64,000 bases of DNA from Caballeronia sp. TF1N1 (GTDB taxonomy: Bacteria; Pseudomonadota; Gammaproteobacteria; Burkholderiales; Burkholderiaceae): assembly GCF_022878925.1 (NCBI RefSeq), contig NZ_CP084632.1, positions 15,570 through 79,569 of the forward strand. The letters run 5' to 3'. Both the position numbers and the translations under genes were made by a program. The notes below the pieces were generated by a model that was not told where the DNA came from, ran no database searches, and saw only the letters and a program-made list of their open reading frames with translations. This document shows positions 37,428-43,910 of the stretch, piece after piece; the stretch's first letter is position 1; the number at the start of each line of letters is the position of its first letter.

Positions 37428-37453
37428 AGGTCAACCACTTCGGTGGTTGGCCT
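37428..37453. repeat. Stable UUCG hairpin after first early gene
   Basis: AGGTCAACCAC-TTCG-GTGGTTGGCCT forms an 11-base stem with one wobble and a UUCG tetraloop. It lacks a T run, so RNA stabilisation or processing is as likely as termination. Confidence 0.6.
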
Positions 37454-37511
37454 GCATCAGTTGGCTGTATCTCCAAGTTCCTTCTACTTGGACATGCAGC
37501 TAGTTCAACTT

Positions 37512-37535
37512 GCCCGCTACTCAGCGGGCTTTTTT
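37512..37535 (+). terminator. Factor-independent terminator
   Basis: GCCCGCT and AGCGGGC form a perfect stem with a four-base loop followed by TTTTTT. It closes the first early unit immediately before the 17-base promoter-like element. Confidence 0.9.
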
Positions 37536-37544
37536 ACATCCGTC

Positions 37545-37561
37545 ATTAGACATATCTTTGA
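37545..37561 (+). promoter_or_regulatory. 17-base promoter-like element, plus strand copy 1
   Basis: ATTAGACATATCTTTGA, followed by GGT, lies ten bases after a terminator and nine bases before a start codon. The identical 17-mer faces the late operon at 34704-34720. Confidence 0.68.
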
Positions 37562-37569
37562 GGTCAATC

Positions 37570-37758
37570 ATGCTCCGTCTCGTACTCACCATCATCGCTG
37601 TGCTGTGCATCGTCGTTGGTCTGCTCATGACGCTGGGCGTCATTGGCTGCACTGGCTGGACCGATGCTGCGCTCGTGCTCATGGGCTTTAACGCTGGTGT
37701 CATGGCTTGGGCGCTCGGTAACGAACGCTACAACCTGAGCATCGCTACCCGTTACTAA
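37570..37758 (+). CDS. Small two-span membrane protein
   Basis: A 62-residue protein from ATG 37570 with GAGGT five bases upstream; this ribosome site overlaps the end of the promoter-like element. Two hydrophobic helices, LRLVLTIIAVLCIVVGLLM and DAALVLMGFNAGVMAWAL, with a short loop between. An early inner-membrane protein, possibly for superinfection exclusion. Function not known. Confidence 0.65.
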   Translation: MLRLVLTIIAVLCIVVGLLMTLGVIGCTGWTDAALVLMGFNAGVMAWALGNERYNLSIATRY

Positions 37759-37765
37759 TCAAGGT

Positions 37766-37787
37766 CTTAGGCTCGCAAGAGCCTAAG
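37766..37787. repeat. GNRA hairpin between small early genes
   Basis: CTTAGGCTC-GCAA-GAGCCTAAG is a nine-base perfect stem with a GCAA tetraloop in the 48-base gap between two genes. No T run follows. Probably an mRNA-stabilising or partial termination element. Confidence 0.6.
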
Positions 37788-37806
37788 CCACACCTGTGGG
37801 ATAGCA

Positions 37807-37956
37807 ATGGTATTCATCGCCCTACATGACGCTCACGTTGACGCGTATTACCGCGATCTGGATGAGCAGGCAGCTCGGCTGTACGTGCTCCAAGCCGACA
37901 TGGACATGCAGCTTTGGCTGCTTTATGCGCCCTCGCCTTCCCGCTACATGCACTGA
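37807..37956 (+). CDS. Small 49-residue early protein
   Basis: ATG 37807 to TGA 37956. The product MVFIALHDAHVDAYYRDLDE is acidic and helical, then aromatic at the C-terminus (LWLLYAPSPSRYMH). The stop codon overlaps the first base of the next promoter hairpin. The ribosome site is weak. Supported by tight packing between elements. Confidence 0.5.
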   Translation: MVFIALHDAHVDAYYRDLDEQAARLYVLQADMDMQLWLLYAPSPSRYMH

Positions 37957-37970
37957 CACGCTCCGCGTGT
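37956..37970 (+). promoter_or_regulatory. Candidate vRNAP early promoter hairpin 2
   Basis: ACACGC-TCC-GCGTGT is a six-base perfect stem with the TCC loop. It lies 50 bases upstream of the next gene and shares GC-TCC-GC with the other three hairpins. Confidence 0.8.
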
Positions 37971-38019
37971 GATGGGTGATCAACCGATCACTCTAAATCT
38001 CACTCTCTCAGGTGATCCC

Positions 38020-38190
38020 ATGCCCAAGAAAACCTTCGGCGTGCAGTTGCTGTTGCTGGTCGCAGTTGCAGGTGGTGCATTGACGTGGAAATCGGCTGGC
38101 TACTTCCATTCGGAAATAGCGGCCGCTGACCACGGCGCCAAGGCAGTCAACGCCGGCCGAGCATTCGCTCGCAAGGTACTGACCGCCTAA
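38020..38190 (+). CDS. Small single-span protein
   Basis: A 56-residue protein from ATG 38020, behind CAGGTGA. Basic start MPKKTFGVQLLLLVAVAGGAL followed by TWKSAGYF gives a signal-anchor-like segment. The remaining 25 residues are polar and end RKVLTA. An early membrane or exported protein of unknown role, bracketed by two promoter hairpins. Confidence 0.62.
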   Translation: MPKKTFGVQLLLLVAVAGGALTWKSAGYFHSEIAAADHGAKAVNAGRAFARKVLTA

Positions 38191-38202
38191 TCGCAGTTCA
38201 AC

Positions 38203-38219
38203 CGGGCGCTCCGCGCCTG
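38203..38219 (+). promoter_or_regulatory. Candidate vRNAP early promoter hairpin 3
   Basis: GGCGC-TCC-GCGCC is a five-base perfect stem, extended to seven with one G-T wobble and one C-G pair. Same TCC loop and GC-TCC-GC core. It lies 61 bases upstream of the next gene. Confidence 0.78.
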
Positions 38220-38280
38220 TTGGGTCGGGGTGCATAGGGCATCCCGATTTTCAACCACTCTCTCAAGGAGAAGCATCACC

Positions 38281-38700
38281 ATGGCAACCGATTTCGAAAT
38301 GCGCTTTGGCTCGAAGAGCAACGTCCGTCCGTCGAACGGCAAGAACCAGCCCGAAGAAAAGGCTGAGTTCTGGATCAACATCGGCTACCTCGCACGCGGT
38401 GCGGGTCCGGAAGGTCAGGACATCTTCGTCGCACTGCCCATGGGCCTGCCCTTGGACACGATGAAGGCGCTCAAGACGAACTCCTCGAACGAGGAATTCG
38501 CGCAGTTGAACGCAGCACGCAACGACGTGTGGGAGCAGCTTCTGAAGGAAGCGCACTCCCGCTTGCAGCCGGGCGAGACGTGGGTCGTCGATCCGGATGC
38601 ACCGCTGACGCTGGAAATCCGCCGTGTCCGTGAGGAAACGGCTGTGTCAGTGGACGAAGGCAAGAACAAGTTCGTGCGCAAGCTGGCATTCGCCGCGTAA
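38281..38700 (+). CDS. Early protein of unknown function
   Basis: A 139-residue protein; ATG 38281 with AAGGAGA nine bases upstream. It starts MATDFEMRFGSKSNVRPSNG. A compact centre, AEFWINIGYLARGAGPEGQDIF, and a following GLPLDTMKALKTNSSNEEFAQL region suggest a small alpha/beta protein. The wording has some likeness to phage proteins that bind single-stranded DNA or regulate replication, but I do not claim this. Transcribed behind a vRNAP hairpin. Confidence 0.68.
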   Translation: MATDFEMRFGSKSNVRPSNGKNQPEEKAEFWINIGYLARGAGPEGQDIFVALPMGLPLDTMKALKTNSSNEEFAQLNAARNDVWEQLLKEAHSRLQPGETWVVDPDAPLTLEIRRVREETAVSVDEGKNKFVRKLAFAA

Positions 38701-38710
38701 GTCGGGACAT

Positions 38711-38737
38711 CCTGGCCACTCTTCATGGGTGGCCAGG
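38711..38737 (+). terminator. Nine-base hairpin after early gene
   Basis: CCTGGCCAC and GTGGCCAGG form a perfect stem around a nine-base loop. No T run, so it may be a pause or RNA-processing element at the end of the early unit. Confidence 0.5.
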
Positions 38738-38765
38738 TGGCTCAGACCAGGGATGGACACGGTGC

Positions 38766-38793
38766 TGGACACGCCATTTGTAAACGATACAAT
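38766..38793 (+). promoter_or_regulatory. Possible host sigma-70 promoter
   Basis: TGGACA, 16 bases, TACAAT: each hexamer is one base from consensus. It lies in a 300-base gap ahead of the gene at 39005. It could allow host polymerase to transcribe the RNAP1 operon, for example in the plasmid state. Confidence 0.45.
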
Positions 38794-39004
38794 GCTGTCC
38801 TTCCTCAAACTTATATCTAATAATAGATGGACAAGAGTTCAACTCCGATCCGACTCACCTAAAGAGCAAAGTCGGATTTCTCCCCTAAATGGGATAGATA
38901 GTCCCTAAAAGCTATCTGGACCGGCTCGCACGAGCTTTTCGCTGCCGCGAAAACCTCGTTCTCGCGCGATTGTGGGCGTTGGTAACCAAGGAAAGAAGGA
39001 TTCT

Positions 39005-39721
39005 ATGAACCAAGGAAAGAAGGTTGCGTTCATCCTCGCACCCAAACTTATCCCGATAGAAGACGAGTTCCCGTTGAGTCAGCACAAGGGTTCGTTCGTC
39101 TTCAAGGCGCAGTGCGTGGTGCACCCGACGAACCGTGCTTTCACCCGTGAGGGAGACATGACCAGCTCTCGGATCATCCGGATAGACATCGGCAAAGGCG
39201 AGATCGAGACGCTCAACACGCTCTACAAGGTCCTGCCCAAGCACCTCGAAAGCGTCTACCGGATGACTGATCCGAGCTATTCTGCGGCGCTCCGCGCCTG
39301 TGGCGTGGGTGGGCTTTGCCCTGCCCTCGCCTTCGCTCAATGCCCTGAACCAGGAGGAAAGATGAATCAAAAGGAATTCGAGGAGCTGTTCCTCGGCAAG
39401 TTTGAACCGAAACCTCAGAGCGAGCTGCTCACCGCGTTTTACCAGGCCTACCTCTGGTGGCTGACGCTGGGCGCCAATGAAGACATGGGCTTCAGTCGCT
39501 ACCACGGGCTGTGCGGTGCGCTGCGTCAGTGGGCCAATCGCAATGCCCAGATCGAGTATCGCCAGCTCTCCGATGAGATGCGCATGCAGTTCTCATGGGA
39601 GCGGCTCGACTTCCTACATCCGTTTCATCCCACTACCCAGGACTACAACCGGGAAGTGGACCGTGGTGAGGCCCACCTCAACCCGAAGCGCATTCAATGG
39701 GTGAAAGACCATGTCAAATGA
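39005..39721 (+). CDS. Fused early frame: two gene-like halves joined across a promoter hairpin
   Basis: ATG 39005 has AAGAAGGA just upstream and opens a 238-residue frame. Its first part (to about residue 100, ending MTDPSYSAALRA) resembles the protein at 40264-40617: RIIRIDIGKGEIETLNTLYKV against LVSIDLKSGRCETADYIYQI. The second part starts at an internal ATG 39362 with a very strong AGGAGG ribosome site and reads MNQKEFEELFLGKFEPKPQS, a 119-residue protein. The two are joined in frame through GVGGLCPALAFAQCPEPGGK, encoded by the promoter hairpin region. Probably the second protein is mainly made alone; a fusion may also be made. Confidence 0.6.
   Translation: MNQGKKVAFILAPKLIPIEDEFPLSQHKGSFVFKAQCVVHPTNRAFTREGDMTSSRIIRIDIGKGEIETLNTLYKVLPKHLESVYRMTDPSYSAALRACGVGGLCPALAFAQCPEPGGKMNQKEFEELFLGKFEPKPQSELLTAFYQAYLWWLTLGANEDMGFSRYHGLCGALRQWANRNAQIEYRQLSDEMRMQFSWERLDFLHPFHPTTQDYNREVDRGEAHLNPKRIQWVKDHVK
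39286..39298 (+). promoter_or_regulatory. Candidate vRNAP early promoter hairpin 4, inside a coding frame
   Basis: GGCGC-TCC-GCGCC, the same 13 bases as the core of hairpin 3. It lies 63 bases upstream of the internal start at 39362, the same spacing as hairpin 3 to its gene (61), although the reading frame stays open through it. Confidence 0.75.
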
Positions 39722-40058
39722 AATCCAGGTGGTCAATCGCCACCACATCGAAACCGGCCCACAACCACGTGATGTGTACATCGGGCGCCCTTCTGCTCTC
39801 GGCAACATCTTCACGCTCGAAGGCCGTCAGACCCGTGAGTCAGTGATCGCCAACTTCGAAAAGTGGCTGAACTGGAAGATCGCCGAGGACGACGAGCTGG
39901 TGTGCAACGCACTGGAGCGTATCGGCGCGTTGGCCATGGACAACACTGGCCAGCCGGTTCGTTTGGTCTGTTTCTGTCACCCCAAACCATGCCACGGCGA
40001 CATCATCAAGAAGGTCATCGAGGCAGCGATCAGCCAACATCAGGAGCACTCGCAATGA
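39711..40058 (+). CDS. DUF4326 family protein
   Basis: A 115-residue protein. VYIGRPSALGNIFTLEGRQT, a central CNALERIGALA helix and RLVCFCHPKPCHGDIIKKV are the signature of DUF4326, a small family frequent in phages. The CxxxxPCHG segment suggests a metal or nucleotide site. Function unknown. Coupled to both neighbours by overlaps. Confidence 0.85.
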   Translation: MSNEIQVVNRHHIETGPQPRDVYIGRPSALGNIFTLEGRQTRESVIANFEKWLNWKIAEDDELVCNALERIGALAMDNTGQPVRLVCFCHPKPCHGDIIKKVIEAAISQHQEHSQ

Positions 40059-40267
40059 ACCAGCAAAACTGGGAGGTGTTCTTCCCGCATGAGAAGCGCA
40101 CTTGGGCCGAGTTCAAGGCTCAGTACGACCTCGATGGACTCGCCATTCCCTATGTTCCAGAGGAACCAAGGAAGAAAGGAAGGAAGCAAGGAAGCAAGGT
40201 TCTGCTGATCACCACGCTGCTCACGGTGGCCCTGCTTTGCATCTTCGGCATGGTGGCACGGATATGA
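40055..40267 (+). CDS. Small tail-anchored protein
   Basis: A 70-residue protein whose ATG overlaps the previous stop (ATGA). Polar N-terminus, a very basic stretch PRKKGRKQGSK encoded by the CCAAGGAAG-type repeat, then a C-terminal membrane span VLLITTLLTVALLCIFGMV. Probably inserted in the inner membrane by its tail. Function unknown. Confidence 0.6.
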   Translation: MNQQNWEVFFPHEKRTWAEFKAQYDLDGLAIPYVPEEPRKKGRKQGSKVLLITTLLTVALLCIFGMVARI

Positions 40268-40617
40268 ACAAGCCATTCGTCGTCATCACCTACGCCATGC
40301 TTCGAACGGCCCAGGATCTCTCCGGAGATCCGGAGCAGGAAGGCTTTCTGTTGCAGGCCAAGATGGTGGTCGATGAGCACGGCAAGTTCTGCTACGAACC
40401 CACCACCTTCTTCAACACCAAGACTTTGGTGAGCATCGATCTGAAGAGCGGCCGCTGCGAAACGGCGGACTACATCTATCAGATCATTTCTCACGCCGAG
40501 ATACAGGTCTACCAGATGACGAGTATCGAGCGCTCCAAGGCAGCCCACTCAAAGAGCCTCGCCATTCGCATGGATCCGGAAGCCGGCGACAACAACACAC
40601 AGCTCACACGCTGGTAA
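40264..40617 (+). CDS. Early protein related to first half of the 39005 frame
   Basis: A 117-residue protein. ATG 40264 overlaps the previous stop. It reads MNKPFVVITYAMLRTAQDLSGD, then VSIDLKSGRCETADYIYQIISHAEIQVYQMTSIERSKAA. The latter aligns by eye with residues 55-95 of the protein at 39005, so they are probably paralogues. No known domain. Confidence 0.65.
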   Translation: MNKPFVVITYAMLRTAQDLSGDPEQEGFLLQAKMVVDEHGKFCYEPTTFFNTKTLVSIDLKSGRCETADYIYQIISHAEIQVYQMTSIERSKAAHSKSLAIRMDPEAGDNNTQLTRW

Positions 40618-40638
40618 GCAAGGAACCAAGGAAACAAG

Positions 40639-41016
40639 ATGATCTTCGTATTCGGCAGCAATGAAGCAGGCGTCCACGGTGCCGGCGCAGCCCAGACTGC
40701 ACGCATTGTCCACGGCGCCATGATGGGTTGCGGCTACGGGCATGTGTCGAACTCGTTCGCCATTCCCACCAAGGACCGCACCATCCAGCACACACTGTCG
40801 CTGGATACCATCGAGAAATACGTCCAGGGCTTTATCGCCTACGCAACCGGGCGACCGAATCTCACGTTTCAGGTGACTCGGATTGGCTGTGGCTTGGCCG
40901 GACTGAAAGATGTGGATGTGGCGCCGCTCTTCTTCGGCGTGCCGGAAAACTGCTTCTTCGACGAGAAGTGGCGGCAATACCTGGGGGACCACCACACCTA
41001 CTGGGGCACGTTCTAA
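40639..41016 (+). CDS. Macro-domain-like phage protein (N4 gp14 position)
   Basis: A 125-residue protein. MIFVFGSNEAGVHGAGAAQTAR, NSFAIPTKD and TRIGCGLAGLKDVDVAPLF are conserved blocks of a small phage family with a macro-like (ADP-ribose-binding type) pattern of Gly-rich loops. A gene of this type stands immediately before RNAP1 in N4-like phages, as I recall. Possible role in NAD or ADP-ribose metabolism; not proven. Confidence 0.7.
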   Translation: MIFVFGSNEAGVHGAGAAQTARIVHGAMMGCGYGHVSNSFAIPTKDRTIQHTLSLDTIEKYVQGFIAYATGRPNLTFQVTRIGCGLAGLKDVDVAPLFFGVPENCFFDEKWRQYLGDHHTYWGTF

Positions 41017-41043
41017 CCTATTTGCCAAGGAACCAAGGAAACC

Positions 41044-41853
41044 ATGAACCAAGCAAAAAAGGAACACCAGCTTGAACTGGAAAGGCTCTTCAGCAAGAAT
41101 CAGTTGATGAGCCGCATGCGCCATGAGTTCTCCGTGGATCCGATCTTCATCGACCATGCGAAGAAGCACGGCGTGCCTGAGAAGTTTGCGGTCGATCTGC
41201 TCGTACAAATGGCCCTGCACAAGCGTGCTGATCTGCCCACCCTGGTGGGCTGCATGCGGCACCATTGCAACAAGGCGCAGGAGGTGGCCGATCTGCTGCT
41301 CAAGTGCGCGCAGATTGACCTGGTGGACTGGTCGCCGAAATGGCGCCAATTCATCGTCAAGTTCGAGCTGAGCGAGACCGCGCAGGCGGAGATCGACCAG
41401 TTCCAGTATCCGTTGCCGATGATCGTCGAACCAAGGGAGCTGAAGCACAATGCCCAGGGCGCGTATCTCGACACGGACTCCAGCGTCATTCTGAAAGACA
41501 ACCATCACGAGGATGATGTCTGCCTCGACCATTTAAACCGGATGAACAAGGTCAAATTCACGTTGAACTTCAACACGGCCAAGCTCATCAAGAACCAGTG
41601 GAAAAGACTGGACAAGCCGAAGGAGGGAGAAACCCGTGAAGAGTTCGACAAGCGCAAGCGAGCCTTCCAGAAGTACGACAAGACCGCGCACCAAGTCATC
41701 GACGTACTCGTCAAAGAGGGAAACGAGTTCCGCTTCACCCACCGCTACTGCAAGCGTGGTCGCACGTACTGCCAGGGTCATCATGTTAATTACCAAGGCA
41801 CACCTTGGAATAAGGCCGTGATCGAGTTCGCGGACAAAGAGTTGACCTGTTAA
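41044..41853 (+). CDS. RNAP1, small subunit of the phage middle RNA polymerase (N4 gp15-like)
   Basis: A 269-residue protein matching N4 RNAP1 in size (about 30 kDa). The C-terminal HRYCKRGRTYCQGHHVNYQGTP carries the T/DxxGR-type motif of single-subunit polymerases. NKAVIEFADKE after it parallels the T7 sequence following that motif. It supplies the N-terminal portion of a split T7-like enzyme whose catalytic portion is RNAP2 at 46827-48092. CCAAGGAAACC precedes the start. In N4 the heterodimer transcribes middle genes. Here five kilobases of plasmid-type genes lie between the two subunit genes. Confidence 0.93.
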   Translation: MNQAKKEHQLELERLFSKNQLMSRMRHEFSVDPIFIDHAKKHGVPEKFAVDLLVQMALHKRADLPTLVGCMRHHCNKAQEVADLLLKCAQIDLVDWSPKWRQFIVKFELSETAQAEIDQFQYPLPMIVEPRELKHNAQGAYLDTDSSVILKDNHHEDDVCLDHLNRMNKVKFTLNFNTAKLIKNQWKRLDKPKEGETREEFDKRKRAFQKYDKTAHQVIDVLVKEGNEFRFTHRYCKRGRTYCQGHHVNYQGTPWNKAVIEFADKELTC

Positions 41854-41879
41854 CCAAGCAATACAGGAACCAAGGAACC

Positions 41880-42077
41880 ATGGCTGAACACATCATCCCG
41901 TTCTCTGCCCGTTTCGTCATTCGTGATGAGAAAGGCCGTTTCTTCAAGAGTAACGATCCGGAAACGGACCTTGAGCAAGGCCACTGGTCACGTACTGAGG
42001 CATCGCTCTACAACCCAGACCAAGCTGAGATCGTGCTGGATGACAATCCTCAAGCCGAGAAGGTTCGTGTCAGCTAA
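41880..42077 (+). CDS. Small hypothetical protein after RNAP1
   Basis: A 65-residue protein, MAEHIIPFSARFVIRDEKGRFF, acidic and probably beta-rich, from an ATG preceded by GGAACCAAGGAACC. It closes the RNAP1 operon ahead of a strong terminator. No domain recognised. Confidence 0.65.
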   Translation: MAEHIIPFSARFVIRDEKGRFFKSNDPETDLEQGHWSRTEASLYNPDQAEIVLDDNPQAEKVRVS

Positions 42078-42106
42078 CCAAGGAAGCAAGGAAGGCAGGA
42101 AGCAAG

Positions 42107-42136
42107 GCGAGGCATCCTTCGATGCCTCGCTTTTTC
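42107..42136 (+). terminator. Strong terminator ending the RNAP1 operon
   Basis: GCGAGGCATC-CTTC-GATGCCTCGC is a ten-base perfect stem followed by TTTTTCTT. It marks the left border of the inserted accessory/plasmid block and directly abuts the stop of the convergent acyltransferase gene. Confidence 0.95.
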
Positions 42137-43309
42137 TTATCGCATGTCTGCGCGACGGGGGATCACCCAGTCTTCCAACATGCGCTTGCGGCCCGAGAGG
42201 CGAGCACGGATGTAGCGCCGCATCGGCTCTTCATAGAACTGGAACACCACGACGCTGAAGGCCACGGCGAAGACAATCGCAATCCAGCCATTGCTGCGGT
42301 CGAAGCCGGCGAGAATGGCAAGCAGCAGAATCGGCAGATGGACCAGGTAGAGCGAATAGCTCGCTTCACCCAGGCGCACGAGCCAGCGTGCATTGAGAAT
42401 GCCGAGCACCGGGCGCTCCAGAAGTGCGAGGCCCAGAATCAGGATCGCGAAGAACGGCGCTTGCATGTAGTAGGCTGGGAAATACGGTGGGAAAATCGGC
42501 GGCTGCCACAGGCCGAACACGGCGAGGCCGGCAAGGGCAGTTACGACCATTGCCAGCGCATGGCTTTGACGCTGCATGCCGCTCTCGCGCACGGACAGGA
42601 ACACCAGGGCCGCACCAATGCCCAGAATGAATTCGGGTATGCGCAGCAGGGGCAGCATGATCACGATAAAGGCGCTGCGTGAGATGGGCACGTGCGTCAT
42701 GATCAGATCAGCGACGACACCTTGCGTGAGCCAGATCGCCGCACAGATGAGCACAGCGCGCACGATACTGACGCCACCGAGCTTGCGCAGCAGCCACGGG
42801 AACACGGCGTAGAAGAAGGCTTCACACGATACGCTGTCCGATGGGCCATTCCACGGCTGATTGATGGCCGCAAACGGGAACCAGCCATTGAGCAGCAGTA
42901 GCTGCGCGATGAAACTGAGCGTGAGCGACAGCGGCACTCGATCCTTCAATGCGAAGAAGTCGAGCATCCGCTCGCTGTCGTGGGTGTAAAGCAGAATGCC
43001 CACCACGGGCACGCACAGCGCCAAGCCCAGCAGAATCACCGGGTAAATCCGCGCGAATCGAGCGACGTAGAACGGCCGTGGACCGGTCGAGGCGAGCTGC
43101 GAACGATACGTGTAGGCGAGGATAAAGCCCGACAGCACGAAGAACATTGAAACGGCAGAGCGGCCGCCGTCAACAAGGTCGAAGATTGGTTTGGGTAGGT
43201 CGAACAGGCCACGCTCGCTGAAGTGCGACAACACAACGGTGAGCGCTGCGACAAAGCGAATACTCGTCAGCGCAGGCAATGCGCCTCCGCTTAATTTCTT
43301 TTTGTTCAT
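42137..43309 (-). CDS. OafA-type membrane acyltransferase (acyltransferase 3 family), candidate lysogenic-conversion gene
   Basis: A 390-residue polytopic membrane protein from ATG 43309; an upstream in-frame start would add a hydrophobic segment with no ribosome site. SIRFVAALTVVLSHF carries the R-x10-H catalytic motif and FYVARFARIYPVILLGL the conserved R-x-x-R-x-x-P segment of the family. About ten hydrophobic spans follow. Members O-acylate surface sugars, including O-antigen, and are typical serotype-conversion genes of prophages. It is the only minus-strand gene in the early-middle region, next to par and rep genes, as expected for a gene expressed in the carrier state. Confidence 0.88.
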   Translation of the reverse strand: MNKKKLSGGALPALTSIRFVAALTVVLSHFSERGLFDLPKPIFDLVDGGRSAVSMFFVLSGFILAYTYRSQLASTGPRPFYVARFARIYPVILLGLALCVPVVGILLYTHDSERMLDFFALKDRVPLSLTLSFIAQLLLLNGWFPFAAINQPWNGPSDSVSCEAFFYAVFPWLLRKLGGVSIVRAVLICAAIWLTQGVVADLIMTHVPISRSAFIVIMLPLLRIPEFILGIGAALVFLSVRESGMQRQSHALAMVVTALAGLAVFGLWQPPIFPPYFPAYYMQAPFFAILILGLALLERPVLGILNARWLVRLGEASYSLYLVHLPILLLAILAGFDRSNGWIAIVFAVAFSVVVFQFYEEPMRRYIRARLSGRKRMLEDWVIPRRADMR

Positions 43310-43460
43310 TCTGGTCTCGCAAGCGTTGTTGTGATTGCTCTCAGTAAGCAGATACATAGCCCCAGCGAGAACGAAAAATATCAATTCTGTAAGCAAACAA
43401 AAGTTGTGTAAGCCACATAGCCACTTAAATAAACGTTCAGCGCAGTCTGCCGTTAACCAC
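43310..43460. other. Divergent intergenic region between acyltransferase and small secreted protein
   Basis: AT-rich, with AATTCTGTAAGC and similar stretches on both strands; it should hold the acyltransferase promoter. I see no gene. Confidence 0.4.
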
Positions 43461-43461
43461 C

Positions 43462-43474
43462 GTATCTTTGAGGT
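43462..43474 (+). promoter_or_regulatory. Partial copy of the promoter-like element
   Basis: GTATCTTTGAGGT matches the 3' half of ATTAGANATWWCTTTGAGGT but the 5' half has decayed. It lies just before a start codon and may serve here only as a ribosome site. Confidence 0.35.
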
Positions 43475-43482
43475 GAATGACT

Positions 43483-43632
43483 ATGAGACTGGCGTGGTTG
43501 ATTGTGGCACTAGGAGCGCTTATCCAGGTTTCACTGGGCCAAGCGTTCGAACGGACTTGGTCTGATGACAATTGCAATGCGGGTGACGCAGCGGTATGTT
43601 TGGAGTCGCTGTATTTCGTATTGGCCAAGTAA
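43483..43632 (+). CDS. Small secreted two-cysteine protein
   Basis: A 49-residue product from ATG 43483 (an in-frame ATG two codons earlier is possible). MRLAWLIVALGALIQVSLGQA is a signal peptide with a cleavage site after GQA. The mature part has two Cys residues (DDNCNAGDAAVCLES) that could form a disulphide in the periplasm. It sits next to the acyltransferase gene in the accessory block. Function unknown. Confidence 0.55.
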   Translation: MRLAWLIVALGALIQVSLGQAFERTWSDDNCNAGDAAVCLESLYFVLAK

Positions 43633-43651
43633 TATAGGAACCAAGGAAGGT

Positions 43652-43813
43652 ATGAAGACAGTTACCGGAGAAAGTCTTTATCAGCTTTACGAACGTGAAA
43701 GCTGGGCATTGCTCAGTGTTGGCGTCGAGCCGTGGCATTCTCTGACTGAAGCACAGCAAGAGGTTTGGAGCATGATGGCTGCGGAATTGACGGAACGATT
43801 CAATCCACATTAG
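43652..43813 (+). CDS. Small acidic hypothetical protein
   Basis: A 53-residue protein, MKTVTGESLYQLYERESWAL, helical and acidic, from an ATG preceded by AACCAAGGAAGG. It is followed at once by a strong terminator. No domain recognised. Confidence 0.55.
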   Translation: MKTVTGESLYQLYERESWALLSVGVEPWHSLTEAQQEVWSMMAAELTERFNPH

Positions 43814-43824
43814 GTTTGTCCGCC

Positions 43825-43861
43825 AAGGAACCAAGGAAACTATCTCCTTGGTTCCTTTTTT
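43825..43861 (+). terminator. Terminator built from CCAAGGAACC repeats, upstream of par operon
   Basis: AAGGAACCAAGGA and TCCTTGGTTCCTT form a 13-base perfect stem followed by six T. It isolates the partition operon from upstream transcription. Confidence 0.93.
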
Positions 43862-43863
43862 CA

Positions 43864-43894
43864 TTGGTTAACGGTATTGTTCGCGGTGAACCAA
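43864..43894 (+). promoter_or_regulatory. Putative par operon promoter/operator
   Basis: TTGGTT and AACCAA arms lie 19 bases apart in the 50-base gap before parA, with GTTC-GCGGT-GAAC nested at the right end. Partition operons are usually autoregulated, so this is the likely operator. The block ACGGTATTGTTCGC resembles ACGGTATAGTCCGC at 34661-34674. Confidence 0.4.
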
Positions 43895-43910
43895 CCTATA
43901 TGGAGTTCAC

